From assembly GCF_002959895.1 (NCBI RefSeq), contig NZ_PPDD01000004.1:1-64000 (forward strand): DNA of 64,000 nucleotides, given 5' to 3'. The stretch is from Veillonella infantium (GTDB lineage: Bacteria > Bacillota > Negativicutes > Veillonellales > Veillonellaceae). The notes under the pieces are model-generated. The model did no database searches. It saw only the letters and a list, made by a program, of their open reading frames with translations, and was not told where the DNA came from. A program made the translations under genes and the position numbers. Positions 1 through 8,327 of the stretch are shown piece after piece (within the stretch, counting starts at the first letter, position 1; each line of letters begins with the position of its first letter).

Positions 1-190
1 GTCAAAGACGATTCACTATAACTATTAATTAGTAGCACTTAAAACAGTTGAACTTTCAAATATATGTACTAATAAACTATAGAGAATATATATGCTATAA
101 AGTGGATAGGATATATTATTGCTTTAGCTGACTAAAGAATATATAATAAAAGTATCTTTCATGAAAATTTCACATAAAGAAGGGGAGACT

Positions 191-1405
191 ATGGTTAGTA
201 AAAAGGTTATTATCAAATCTTTAGTATGTACAGCGTTGACATGTAGTTTTGCTACATGCGCAATAGCAGCAGATAAAGATACTGGGGAAAACGTTCAATC
301 AAGCTGGATGGATCGTACTGATATTGGTATTGGTTTTAAAGGAAGCCAAGAAGATTCCTATCATGATTATGCAATGCCTAATAAGCAAATGACGGATAAT
401 AATTTAACGTATGATACACGATTCCATTACCGGAATCATAACTCCAACCATAAAGTGAATACACAGTATTTTATAGAAACATTACAACCCATAAAACAAT
501 ATGGTAAAGATGGCAAATCCATGGTGTTTGTACAAGGTCGATTAGATGGTAATGGTGGTGAAAAAATTTCCACTAGTGCATATTGGAATGGTCCTGACGC
601 ATATGGGAGCCTGGCTGATGTTCAACAGTATTATATTGATAAAGGTGAAGTAGTAAAACATGATACTCTTGGTCTTGTCGGTACTGCTGGTGTTGGTTAT
701 CGTCGCCTTAGTATAAATGAACACGCTTACGTCGGAGCCAATGTATTCTATGACTATGCTTTTAAAGATAAATTTTCCCGGGTTAGTGCAGGTTTAGAAT
801 ATGTAGCTGGTCTAAATACGATTAGTGTCAATGTATACCGTGGACTATCAGAAAAAAAGGTGGGTCCATATCAATTTAATACACCTTTACGTCAAGTGCC
901 GCGGGCAATAGATTTTCATGATAGCTTTAGTACACCACCTGATGGTATTCATACAACACCTCGATATTCTTATGAACATGTATTGGATGGCTTTGATATA
1001 CGATATACACGTGATTATAAGAATGCTCGTTGGCTATCTAGTTATGTGGAAGGATATCACTGGAAAACAAAGGCACCAGGAGAACAGCCAACAGAGATGT
1101 TCTATATTGACCAACATAAGTGGCAATCTATACATGGATTAAAGGTAGGCGCTAAAATGAATGTGACGCCTCATATCTCTGTAGACTTAGGAATTGGTAA
1201 AAGCAATATTAGTTCTGTAGAACCTTATGTATCTGTTATGTATACTTTAGGTAAGTCTAGATATGCGTACTTTGGTGGTAAACATAGTGAAAATGTGATG
1301 ACTTCGGCACGTTCTAAGATGTTTGATAAGGTTAAACGCAGTGATATGAAGGTTGAGTATTATTGGGAACAAGACTTGCGTGACGGTCCTTGGGATCATT
1401 TATAA
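191..1405 (+). CDS. Outer-membrane beta-barrel protein, inverse-autotransporter beta-domain type
   Basis: The predicted product has 404 residues: a signal peptide (about residues 1-26, ending AIAA) followed by a domain rich in alternating beta-strand patterns. The segment GVGYRRLSINEHAYVGANVF and the following FYDY stretch resemble the inverse autotransporter (intimin/invasin type) barrel, which would sit in the outer membrane. No passenger domain follows the barrel. An in-frame ATG lies 30 bases upstream, but AGGGGAG directly precedes the ATG at 191, so that start is chosen. The gene is monocistronic and ends before a strong terminator. The family assignment is from pattern memory. A generic Negativicutes porin-like protein is the alternative. 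Confidence 0.72.
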   Translation: MVSKKVIIKSLVCTALTCSFATCAIAADKDTGENVQSSWMDRTDIGIGFKGSQEDSYHDYAMPNKQMTDNNLTYDTRFHYRNHNSNHKVNTQYFIETLQPIKQYGKDGKSMVFVQGRLDGNGGEKISTSAYWNGPDAYGSLADVQQYYIDKGEVVKHDTLGLVGTAGVGYRRLSINEHAYVGANVFYDYAFKDKFSRVSAGLEYVAGLNTISVNVYRGLSEKKVGPYQFNTPLRQVPRAIDFHDSFSTPPDGIHTTPRYSYEHVLDGFDIRYTRDYKNARWLSSYVEGYHWKTKAPGEQPTEMFYIDQHKWQSIHGLKVGAKMNVTPHISVDLGIGKSNISSVEPYVSVMYTLGKSRYAYFGGKHSENVMTSARSKMFDKVKRSDMKVEYYWEQDLRDGPWDHL

Positions 1406-1455
1406 TTAGAATCGTATTAATTATGATTGTTTATAGTTCTTAATAAATCTTAATG

Positions 1456-1500
1456 AATTGGTATCTATCTATTATTTAGAATAGGTGGATACCAATTTTA
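1456..1500 (+). terminator. Intrinsic terminator of the outer-membrane protein gene
   Basis: A long stem pairs AATTGGTATC with GATACCAATT, with further pairing inside, and is followed by a T-rich tract (TTTTATTTTA). It lies about 50 bases after the stop codon. Confidence 0.75.
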
Positions 1501-1632
1501 TTTTATAGTTCTATGAAATATTGCGTATAAATGAGCATTTGAAATATAAATGGTAAATCTATATGATTTTTGCTAGATAATTCTTAATTTCATATATTTT
1601 GGAAAAATTCATCAAAAATTAGAAAAAAGTAC

Positions 1633-1662
1633 TTGCATTAGCAGGTTACCTCATGTTAATAT
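1633..1662 (+). promoter_or_regulatory. Promoter of the Asp-Phe-Leu tRNA cluster
   Basis: TTGCAT at 1633-1638 and TAATAT at 1657-1662 are 18 bases apart and lie about 30 bases before the first tRNA. This is a plausible sigma-70-type promoter inferred from sequence. Confidence 0.55.
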
Positions 1663-1691
1663 ATACGAGTAGTCAACGAGAGTTGATACGC

Positions 1692-1767
1692 GGCCCCGTG
1701 GTGTAGCGGTTAACATGTCGCCCTGTCACGGCGAAGATCGTCAGTTCAAATCTGATCGGGGTCGCCA
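1692..1767 (+). tRNA. tRNA-Asp (GTC)
   Basis: The acceptor stem GGCCCCG/CGGGGTC, anticodon loop CTGTCAC (anticodon GTC), T-loop TTCAAAT, discriminator G and encoded CCA are all visible. It is the first of three closely spaced tRNAs. Confidence 0.95.
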
Positions 1768-1788
1768 TTTTTTTTTACAAAAAAACGT

Positions 1789-1864
<76 letters not shown>

Positions 1865-1876
1865 TTTGTATTCCAT

Positions 1877-1962
1877 GCGGTTGTGGTGGAATGGCAGACA
1901 CGCCATCTTGAGGGGGTGGTGAGCGTACGCTCGTGAGGGTTCAAGTCCCTCCAACCGCACCA
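1877..1962 (+). tRNA. tRNA-Leu (GAG)
   Basis: This is a class II tRNA with a long variable arm (GAGCGTACGCTC). The acceptor stem GCGGTTG/CAACCGC, anticodon loop TTGAGGG (GAG) and encoded CCA are visible. It is the last tRNA of the cluster. Confidence 0.93.
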
Positions 1963-1969
1963 AAATATA

Positions 1970-1999
1970 AGGACCTACAGTTTACTGTAGGTCCTTTTT
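1970..1999 (+). terminator. Terminator of the tRNA cluster
   Basis: The perfect stem AGGACCTACAG/CTGTAGGTCCT with a TTTA loop is followed by a T-run, eight bases after tRNA-Leu. Confidence 0.9.
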
Positions 2000-2085
2000 G
2001 CTATATCCATCTAGGCAGAATTTCATATTATGTGTACAATCATAGTAATTAATAATATATATTGTTTTGGGAATGAGAGTGTTTT

Positions 2086-2607
2086 ATGAAATTTAACTAT
2101 GGCGATACATTGCGTATCCGAAATGAGTTATATACGATCCTAGGCAAAATTCGTTACATTGATACTCATAGGAGAATTTGGTATAAGTATAAGCTTGTTA
2201 AACACAAGAATAATGCTGAGTTTTGGATCAGTTGGAATGAAAAGCGTGATGTATATCAGTTTACAAAGTTATGTGGCAAAGTAATACCATCTGATATGAA
2301 CGTAGTTCATCGAAGTTATCAGATGGCAATAGGTACAAGAGGGGATATAGATACAGATATAGATATTGGTGCTTTCTCTCGTTATGAAGAGTATGAAGAT
2401 GATAAGGGTACTCATATACTTACTATTGAAAAACGGGTTCATACGACAGAGTATTCCAAAGGCGTTTATGTTGATAAAAAATATGTGTTGCTTGAAAGCA
2501 ATGCAGAGATAACTAAGCCTATTCTAGATAAAATGGATACTGTTAAGAAGGTGAGATTCATAGGGCCAATTATTTGGTTTTTGGCAAATTTTTTTAAGAA
2601 TAAATAA
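2086..2607 (+). CDS. DUF4178-like hypothetical protein
   Basis: The product has 173 residues. The N-terminal half (GDTLRIRNELYTILGKIRYI, then a WYKYKLV and WISW pattern) resembles the DUF4178 fold, whose function is unknown. The C-terminal end has one hydrophobic segment (about residues 153-168, IGPIIWFLANFF) followed by lysines, which could be a tail anchor. It is a single gene between the tRNA terminator and a shared terminator. The DUF4178 link is moderate, made by eye. The role is not known. Confidence 0.6.
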   Translation: MKFNYGDTLRIRNELYTILGKIRYIDTHRRIWYKYKLVKHKNNAEFWISWNEKRDVYQFTKLCGKVIPSDMNVVHRSYQMAIGTRGDIDTDIDIGAFSRYEEYEDDKGTHILTIEKRVHTTEYSKGVYVDKKYVLLESNAEITKPILDKMDTVKKVRFIGPIIWFLANFFKNK

Positions 2608-2640
2608 AAGGTAGCAACAATATATGTTGCTACCTTTTGG
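2607..2640. terminator. Bidirectional terminator
   Basis: The stem AAAGGTAGCAAC/GTTGCTACCTTT lies between two convergent genes, the DUF4178-like gene and the antiporter. A-rich and T-rich flanks let it serve both strands. Confidence 0.85.
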
Positions 2641-2660
2641 TTTGCTCTAGAATTTAGTTG

Positions 2661-4034
2661 TTAGCTGTTTGCTTCAGCTGGTTGTAATTGTTCAAGTTCT
2701 GCTTCTTTAGCATCTAATTCTTTTGCGCCGAAGTGTGCAAGTACACAGAATGTAATGCAAAGAACACATGCTACTAATAAGAGGTAGAAACCTGCATTCC
2801 AACCAAATTTGTCTGCCAAAACACCAAATAGAGTTGTACCAAGGTTGGCACCTACGATGTAACTCATGAAGCCACGAAGACCAACGGCAGAGCCTACAGC
2901 GAATGGCGGTACAATATCCATAGTTTGTACAGATGCTAAGAATTGAGGAATGTAGATTAGGCAACCTACGACAGCAGCAAAGAATGTAACCCACAAGAGG
3001 GATTCACTTTGCCAATAGCCAAAGATACAGAAGAAGATAATACTTACTGCAATGATTGCTGGTGGCATACGATAACCTTTAAAGAATTTATCGGAAATAT
3101 AACCTGCAAAAATTGTTGAAGGAATGGCTGCCCATTCAAAGAATAAGAATGCGATAGACATTTCTGCTTTAGAGAAGCCTTTCACTTGTAATAAGTAAAT
3201 AGGCAACCATGTAAGCATACCGAAACGAATCATGTAAACGAATGTATCAACTAGAGACACATACCAAGCATTTTTATTTTTTAATACATATTGTACAAAA
3301 ATTTGTCTTGTGCTTAGGTGAGGTGCTTCTGCACTTCTATGTGCTTTATGAGATGTATCGGCAATGATTTCACTAGTTGGTGGTAAGCCTTCTCGTTCTG
3401 GACTTTCTTTAATCAAGAAGCCAATAATAACAGCTACTACAATCGCAATAATTGCAGGAATACCATAGCTACCTAATTGCCAGTGATCAGTAGTGGTGAA
3501 GTATAACGCAGCAGCTACGATTGGTGCTACGATACCGCCACCAAGATTATGGGAGATATTCCAAATTGCTCCAAAGCGACCACGTTCTTGTTTTGGATAC
3601 CATTTAGCGAGTGTGATGAAGGATGGGCCTACACCAAAGCCTTGGAAGAAACCATTAAGAACTACTAATACTAAGAAGAAAGCGAGGCTATCGGCAAAGC
3701 TCATAAAAATATTGATGATTGCACAGCAAATAAGACCGAAAGCCATAAATTTTGCAGGACTTGCTTTGTCAGCAAGACTACTCATGAAGCCTTTACTTAG
3801 ACCGTAGGCGATAAGCATACCACTAGATAGCAAACCGATTTCCGTTTTGCTCATGTGTAAGATATCTGATAAAAAATGAGTTGATAAGGCAAAGTTGTTA
3901 CGAACGATATAGTACGCAGCGTAACCAATAAATATACCGGCTAGAGATTGAAATCTATATTTGTAATATAGATTCATAATCATATTCTGTGGAACCGATG
4001 GTTTTGCCTCTTTTGGTTGTAGAAATGAAAACAT
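2661..4034 (-). CDS. Organophosphate:phosphate antiporter family transporter (GlpT/UhpT/PgtP-like MFS)
   Basis: The product has 457 residues and about 12 membrane segments. In this family (glycerol-3-phosphate, hexose-6-phosphate or phosphoglycerate taken up in exchange for phosphate), two arginines bind the phosphate group. Both appear here, in AAYYIVRNNFAL (near residue 46) and VYMIRFGMLTWLPIYL (near residue 268). The signature NISHNLGGG is also present. Substrate cannot be settled: the middle resembles UhpT/UhpC (IFVQYVLKNK) while the length fits GlpT. The start has an upstream AAAGGT site. The gene stands alone on the minus strand, 300 bases from the divergent pst operon, which also handles phosphate. 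Confidence 0.85.
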   Translation of the reverse strand: MFSFLQPKEAKPSVPQNMIMNLYYKYRFQSLAGIFIGYAAYYIVRNNFALSTHFLSDILHMSKTEIGLLSSGMLIAYGLSKGFMSSLADKASPAKFMAFGLICCAIINIFMSFADSLAFFLVLVVLNGFFQGFGVGPSFITLAKWYPKQERGRFGAIWNISHNLGGGIVAPIVAAALYFTTTDHWQLGSYGIPAIIAIVVAVIIGFLIKESPEREGLPPTSEIIADTSHKAHRSAEAPHLSTRQIFVQYVLKNKNAWYVSLVDTFVYMIRFGMLTWLPIYLLQVKGFSKAEMSIAFLFFEWAAIPSTIFAGYISDKFFKGYRMPPAIIAVSIIFFCIFGYWQSESLLWVTFFAAVVGCLIYIPQFLASVQTMDIVPPFAVGSAVGLRGFMSYIVGANLGTTLFGVLADKFGWNAGFYLLLVACVLCITFCVLAHFGAKELDAKEAELEQLQPAEANS

Positions 4035-4340
4035 AGTAATTACCTTTCTTTCATAATAACCAAATTCTAGTGCACTGCTAATACTACCATTTTTAGACGA
4101 TTTATGTAAATGATTAATGGTACTAAATTAAGCGTTAGAATTATAAAATTAATTGATATATGATTATTTTACAAAAAAATGTTATTTATATGTATATAGC
4201 AGGATTAGGATATAGTAACATGTGGTAGAAATACTACATTCTATAGGTGCTGAAATTTGTTGTAATGATGATTTAGAATTTGGTATAATTATACGGATGT
4301 TAAATAGCTCTTAGTTATTGTTATTTTAAGGAGATTGTAT
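4035..4340. other. Divergent regulatory region between antiporter and pstS
   Basis: About 300 AT-rich bases without an ORF separate two divergent phosphate-related genes. It should hold both promoters. Only the pstS promoter core can be recognised with any confidence. No clear Pho box could be assigned by eye. Confidence 0.5.
4260..4289 (+). promoter_or_regulatory. Likely pst promoter
   Basis: TATAAT at 4284-4289 is preceded by a weak TTGTAA at 4260-4265 (18-base spacing). A poor -35 fits an activated, phosphate-starvation promoter, but that is inference. Confidence 0.5.
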
Positions 4341-5231
4341 ATGAAAGGTTTTACTAAACGTGCTATCCTCGCTGCTTGTGTTGGTGCAGCCATGCTTATT
4401 ACTGTAGGTTGTGGTTCTAATCAAAGTTCTCAATCTACTCAATTGACTTATAATGGTTCCTCCACGTTGGCACCAGTTATTTCTAAAATCGCTACAGATT
4501 TCACAGAGAAAAATAAAACTTGGAATCATGCAGATAGCTCCTTGCCAGATAAAGATATTACTATTTATGTATCTTCTGGTGGTTCTGGCACTGGCATTAA
4601 AGCCGTTATCGATGGTACTGCGGACTTCGGTTTAGTTGCACGGGAAGTAAAAGACAGCGAAAAAGCAAAAATTAAAGATTACAACGAAATCAAAGTAGGT
4701 ATTGATGCGTTGACAATTGCCGTAAATCCTGAAAACCCTTTATACGCAGTAAAAGATAATCTCAGTAAAGAAGAAATTATTAAAATCTTCTCTGGCGAGT
4801 ATAAGACTTGGAATCAAGTAGATCCATCCTTGCCTAACCAAGAAATTATCGTAGTAACACGTGACCTTGGTGGCGGTGCTCATGAAGTATTCCAACAAAA
4901 AATCATGGGTTCTGTAGAGGTAACTAAAGACGCTATTCAAGCTCCATCCATGGGTGCTCTTGTAACTAAAGTTAAAGAAAACCCATATGCTATTGGTTAT
5001 GCATCTTATGGCATGTTGATTCAAAACAAAGGCCAAATCGTTGCTTTCAAAGTTAATGGTGTAGCACCAACAGATGAAACGATTACTGATGGTTCTTACA
5101 TAATTCAACGTCCACTTCTCATCGTAGGTAAAGGTAATATGGGTGGCGTAGCAGACGCTTTCACAAAATACTTGAAGTCTGAAGAAGGCCGTAAAGTTAT
5201 TCATAAAATGGGCTTTGTTCCTGTAAACTAA
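4341..5231 (+). CDS. pstS: Phosphate ABC transporter substrate-binding lipoprotein PstS
   Basis: This is the high-affinity phosphate receptor of the Pst importer. The 296-residue product has a lipoprotein signal peptide with lipobox ITVGC (Cys24), so it is tethered to the outer face of the inner membrane. Phosphate-binding loops typical of PstS are visible: SSTLAP near residue 40 and SSGGSGTG near residue 78. AAGGAG lies 7 bases before the ATG at 4341. A TTG six bases upstream is in frame but badly spaced. It leads pstSCAB and is separated from pstC by a hairpin that should lower expression of the permease genes. Confidence 0.93.
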   Translation: MKGFTKRAILAACVGAAMLITVGCGSNQSSQSTQLTYNGSSTLAPVISKIATDFTEKNKTWNHADSSLPDKDITIYVSSGGSGTGIKAVIDGTADFGLVAREVKDSEKAKIKDYNEIKVGIDALTIAVNPENPLYAVKDNLSKEEIIKIFSGEYKTWNQVDPSLPNQEIIVVTRDLGGGAHEVFQQKIMGSVEVTKDAIQAPSMGALVTKVKENPYAIGYASYGMLIQNKGQIVAFKVNGVAPTDETITDGSYIIQRPLLIVGKGNMGGVADAFTKYLKSEEGRKVIHKMGFVPVN

Positions 5232-5242
5232 TCAGATAGAAT

Positions 5243-5270
5243 AAAAGCAAGGCTGCGGCCTTGCTTTTTT
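5243..5270 (+). terminator. Attenuating terminator between pstS and pstC
   Basis: The stem AAGCAAGG/CCTTGCTT is followed by six Ts, directly after pstS and 19 bases before pstC. It looks like a partial terminator that gives more receptor than permease, as is common in binding-protein operons. Confidence 0.8.
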
Positions 5271-5288
5271 CTTATGAAAGGAGAGTCT

Positions 5289-6170
5289 ATGCATTTATCA
5301 GATCGTTTTACATCTGGCATAGTACCGATTATGGCGGTGTCTGTTCTCGCCTTATATATAGGGCTCGTGCTCTATATGGCGATAGAGGCGTGGCCTGCTT
5401 TAATACATATGTCTTGGATGGATATTATAACCGGTACAGTCTGGAAGCCTATGGCGCAAAGCCCTGTATTAGGTCTTTCCTATATTATTTCGGCTAGCAT
5501 TTATGTGTCGCTGTTATCTTTGCTATGGGCGTTGCCCTTAGGGATTGGTACTTCTATAGGCCTGAGTCTAGGCGTATCGCCACGTATTCGCCAATTCTGT
5601 TTATCTACTATCGATATGATTGCCGGTATACCATCTGTTATTGTTGGTTTTATCGGTCTTGCCGTAGTGGTTCCAGCCGTTCAATCCATGTTTTCTTTGT
5701 CTACTGGTGAGTCTATTTTATCGGCTAGTCTCGTATTAGCCTTTATGATTTTGCCTTATATTGTGACTCACTGTACAGAATCTATCGAAACCTATCGTCT
5801 GCGCTATGAAGAAACGGCTTTGGGCCTTGGCATATCGCCGTGGCATACTATGAAAGCGATAGTATTACCTAGTGCTAAAGGTTCAATCATTCTTAGTTCT
5901 GTTTTAGCCTTCTCCCGTGCTATGGGCGAGACCATGGCCGTTATGATGGTTGTCGGTAATGCGCCTATCTTGCCTAGCTTATTAGGTAAGGCTGAGCCGA
6001 TTCCATCTCTTATTGCCCTTGAAATGGGTAGTGTAGAGTACAACAGTTTGCATTATAGCGGTTTATATGTAGCAGCGTTAGTATTGTTAATGATTTTGAT
6101 ACTGACTAATGTTCTAGTCTATATGTATTCTTGGAAAACTAGAAAGGACGGTCATCATGAAGTTATCTAA
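5289..6170 (+). CDS. pstC: Phosphate ABC transporter permease PstC
   Basis: The 293-residue membrane protein has about six hydrophobic segments and the ABC-permease coupling motif EETALGLGISPWHTMKAIVL, which contacts the ATPase. Together with PstA it forms the phosphate channel. AAAGGAGAG precedes the ATG at 5289, whereas the upstream ATG at 5274 lacks a site. It overlaps pstA by 14 bases, implying coupled translation. Confidence 0.92.
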   Translation: MHLSDRFTSGIVPIMAVSVLALYIGLVLYMAIEAWPALIHMSWMDIITGTVWKPMAQSPVLGLSYIISASIYVSLLSLLWALPLGIGTSIGLSLGVSPRIRQFCLSTIDMIAGIPSVIVGFIGLAVVVPAVQSMFSLSTGESILSASLVLAFMILPYIVTHCTESIETYRLRYEETALGLGISPWHTMKAIVLPSAKGSIILSSVLAFSRAMGETMAVMMVVGNAPILPSLLGKAEPIPSLIALEMGSVEYNSLHYSGLYVAALVLLMILILTNVLVYMYSWKTRKDGHHEVI

Positions 6171-6975
6171 TCTTGCATTAGCTACTTGGGCTTATGGCAG
6201 TCTAGTCCTAGTTATGGCAATACTCATCGCTGCTTGCGCCTATATTGTGTATCATGGTGGACCGTTAATAACTGTTGATTTCCTCTGGCTCTATCCAGCG
6301 GGCATGCCTCTCGGTGTAGAAGGAGGCATATTCCCTGCCATAATCGGCAGTATTCTCGAGGGCTTATTAACGGCTTCTATGGCGGCTATTGTAAGTATTC
6401 CTTGTGCTCTTTACATGGTATATGGCAATATTTCCAGATGGAAATCAGAATGCTTTTTATTCACTCTACGCTGTATGTCCGGATTGCCATCTGTTTTGAT
6501 TGGCTTATTCGGCTATAGTGTGCTGATTTTATATTTAGGTATCGATAAAAGCTTATTATCTGCGTCGATTACGTTAACGGTAATGGTTATACCTTTTATT
6601 ACGTTGCGCCTTGTGAAAGTATTCCACGAGTTTCCTCGTGAAACGTATGAGGCAGCTCTCAATATGGGGCTTTCACCAAGTTATATATGGATGCATATGG
6701 TCATACCTAGTGCCATGCGCGACGGATTGAGCGCTATAGCCCTTGGGGCGGCCTATGCGATGGGGGCCACCGCACCGATTATGTACACTGGCGCCGTATT
6801 ATATACGCGGTCCATACCGAATATAACGGATCCATTTATGGCCTTGCCATACCATTTGTACATTTTAGTCAACGAAGGTTATTCCGTAGATTTAGCCTAT
6901 GCTACAGCCTTCGTGTTGATGGTTATATTACTTTGCATTAATATCATTTGTCGCTGGATAGGAGGGCGGTCTTGA
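6157..6975 (+). CDS. pstA: Phosphate ABC transporter permease PstA
   Basis: This is the second Pst permease (272 residues, about six membrane segments). Its coupling motif YEAALNMGLSPSYIWMHMVI mirrors that of PstC. It starts inside the end of pstC and its stop codon overlaps the pstB start (TGATG). Order and spacing match standard Pst operons. Confidence 0.92.
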   Translation: MKLSNLALATWAYGSLVLVMAILIAACAYIVYHGGPLITVDFLWLYPAGMPLGVEGGIFPAIIGSILEGLLTASMAAIVSIPCALYMVYGNISRWKSECFLFTLRCMSGLPSVLIGLFGYSVLILYLGIDKSLLSASITLTVMVIPFITLRLVKVFHEFPRETYEAALNMGLSPSYIWMHMVIPSAMRDGLSAIALGAAYAMGATAPIMYTGAVLYTRSIPNITDPFMALPYHLYILVNEGYSVDLAYATAFVLMVILLCINIICRWIGGRS

Positions 6976-7718
6976 TGAGCACAATATTAGATATTAAAAA
7001 TATAGAGGTGTCCATTGGTGAGCATCCTATTTTGCAACACATAACCTTGCCTATTACAGAATGTGCAATTACTGCAGTCATTGGCCCGTCTGGTTGTGGT
7101 AAAAGTACATTGCTCGCTTCGCTTAACGGTAGTTTGCAGGCACCAAAAAAAGTTACTAATGGACAAATCATTTATGATGGTCTATCTGTAGACTCAATAA
7201 ATCCGCAAATGTTACGTCGCCAAATCGGTCTCATCGGACAACACCCGACCGTATTTCCTGGTACCATTGAAGACAATATGTTATTTGCTCTAAATTATTA
7301 TAAAGAGTTATCCTCTACAGACAGAAAGGCTAAAGCGATACAATGTTTAGAGCAGGCTGGATTATATAGCGAAATTAATGGTGATGTAAAGCGTTTGGCA
7401 AGTTCTTTATCTGGTGGTCAACAACAGCGCCTGTGTATTGCACGAAGCTTGACCGTAGATCCTCGCGTAATACTCTTTGATGAACCATGCTCTGCTTTAG
7501 ATATAAAAAATAGCTTGCATATTGAGGCCTTGCTAACAGAGTTAAAAGCAAAACAAACGATTGTCATTGTTACTCACAATTTACAACAAGCTAGACGTAT
7601 TGCAGACTACACTGTCTTTATGAATGATGGCCGAGTGGTAGAGTGGGGTGCTACAGAGCAAATATTCTCTGATCCACAACAAGAATTAACTCGTGATTAT
7701 TTGGCTTTTGGTGGATAA
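6975..7718 (+). CDS. pstB: Phosphate ABC transporter ATPase PstB
   Basis: The 247-residue ATPase drives phosphate import. Walker A GPSGCGKS is at about residues 37-44, the ABC signature LSGGQ at 145-149, Walker B VILFDE at 165-170 and the H-loop VTHN near 193. The ATG overlaps the pstA stop, and the longer in-frame start at 6948 would lie deep in pstA. The sequence is a divergent PstB. No phoU follows, unlike many pst operons; the next element is an independently promoted RNA. Confidence 0.88.
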   Translation: MSTILDIKNIEVSIGEHPILQHITLPITECAITAVIGPSGCGKSTLLASLNGSLQAPKKVTNGQIIYDGLSVDSINPQMLRRQIGLIGQHPTVFPGTIEDNMLFALNYYKELSSTDRKAKAIQCLEQAGLYSEINGDVKRLASSLSGGQQQRLCIARSLTVDPRVILFDEPCSALDIKNSLHIEALLTELKAKQTIVIVTHNLQQARRIADYTVFMNDGRVVEWGATEQIFSDPQQELTRDYLAFGG

Positions 7719-7772
7719 TCTTAAAAATTTTATATTTTCTAAAAATATTAAAGATAAAATTTCTATAAACTG

Positions 7773-7801
7773 TTGACAAAGTTATTTTATAATCGTATAT
7801 T
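7773..7801 (+). promoter_or_regulatory. Consensus promoter of a candidate small RNA
   Basis: TTGACA at 7773-7778 is a perfect -35 box, followed after 17 bases by TATATT at 7796-7801. Transcription should begin near 7808. No ORF follows before the terminator at 7938. Confidence 0.75.
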
Positions 7802-7807
7802 AAAGGT

Positions 7808-7938
7808 GACATACTGGCGTGTCAAAAAGGGACTTAGAGAGAGTTTAGCCAGACTGACATACGATATAGTTCGAGAGTAACTATATACATAAAAAGGCAT
7901 GCCGCTGAGAGACGAGAGAAGGGTGGTGTGCCTTTTTT
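7808..7938 (+). ncRNA. Candidate small RNA with GAGAG-bearing loops
   Basis: About 130 bases lie between a strong promoter and an intrinsic terminator, without a coding frame. Three stem-loops can be drawn: CTGGC (7814-7818) with GCCAG (7848-7852), enclosing AGAGAGAG; a perfect 8-bp stem ATATAGTT/AACTATAT (7864-7871 with 7879-7886) whose loop is CGAGAGT; and the terminator stem (7896-7905 with 7923-7932), whose loop contains GAGAGACGAGAG followed by a T-run. An alternative 5' hairpin TGACA/TGTCA competes with the first. It does not match an RNA family I recognise. Function is unknown. Confidence 0.68.
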
Positions 7939-8057
7939 GTGTGTGAAATAGGGGCTAATCAGTTTTTATATAATCTAATAAGCAATGTAAATTATTAATA
8001 TTATAAATATAAAATTTTGTTAAAATAATAATGATTGCGAGTTTAAAATATGGACTA

Positions 8058-8100
8058 AGCACCTCCTTATGTAATACAATGTATTACATAAGGAGGTGCT
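8058..8100. promoter_or_regulatory. 43-bp perfect palindrome at the toxin-antitoxin promoter
   Basis: Two 21-bp arms are exact inverted repeats around a single central base. The right arm includes the AAGGAGG ribosome-binding site of the antitoxin gene. A possible promoter, TGGACT (8051-8056) and TACAAT (8075-8080), overlaps it. It is probably the operator for the ribbon-helix-helix antitoxin. If transcription starts upstream, it would also form an RNA hairpin hiding the ribosome-binding site. Confidence 0.75.
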
Positions 8101-8105
8101 TTTAT

Positions 8106-8327
8106 ATGGCAAATATTTCAGTCCGTCTAAATGAACAAGAAGAAGAGTTATTTAAAACCTATGCTGAATTTATGGATGAAACACTTTCTACCCTCTTTAA
8201 GAAGGCTTTACTAGAAAAGATTGAAGATGAATTTGACCTTAAGGTAGGTCAAAAAGCATTAGCAGAATACAAGCAAGATCCAGTTACCTATTCTGTGGCG
8301 GAAATGCGTGCAAAATATGGATTATAA
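8106..8327 (+). CDS. RelB/DUF6290-type ribbon-helix-helix antitoxin
   Basis: The 73-residue product starts with a ribbon-helix-helix pattern (NISVRLNEQEEELFKTYAEF), the DNA-binding and dimerisation fold of RelB-like antitoxins. The acidic and hydrophobic C-terminus (TYSVAEMRAKYGL) should wrap the toxin. The ATG at 8106 follows AAGGAGG with good spacing, whereas the longer frame from 8031 starts before the operator and has no site. It overlaps the toxin gene by 11 bases, the usual coupling in such modules. Autorepression through the palindrome upstream is likely. Confidence 0.85.
   Translation: MANISVRLNEQEEELFKTYAEFMDETLSTLFKKALLEKIEDEFDLKVGQKALAEYKQDPVTYSVAEMRAKYGL

Noticed and set aside
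5804-6043. Minus-strand ORF inside pstC
   Set aside because: It is a shadow of a well-supported permease gene with no start signal.
8031-8105. N-terminal extension of the antitoxin from ATG 8031
   Set aside because: It would be translated through the 43-bp operator, has no ribosome-binding site, and lacks the family start.
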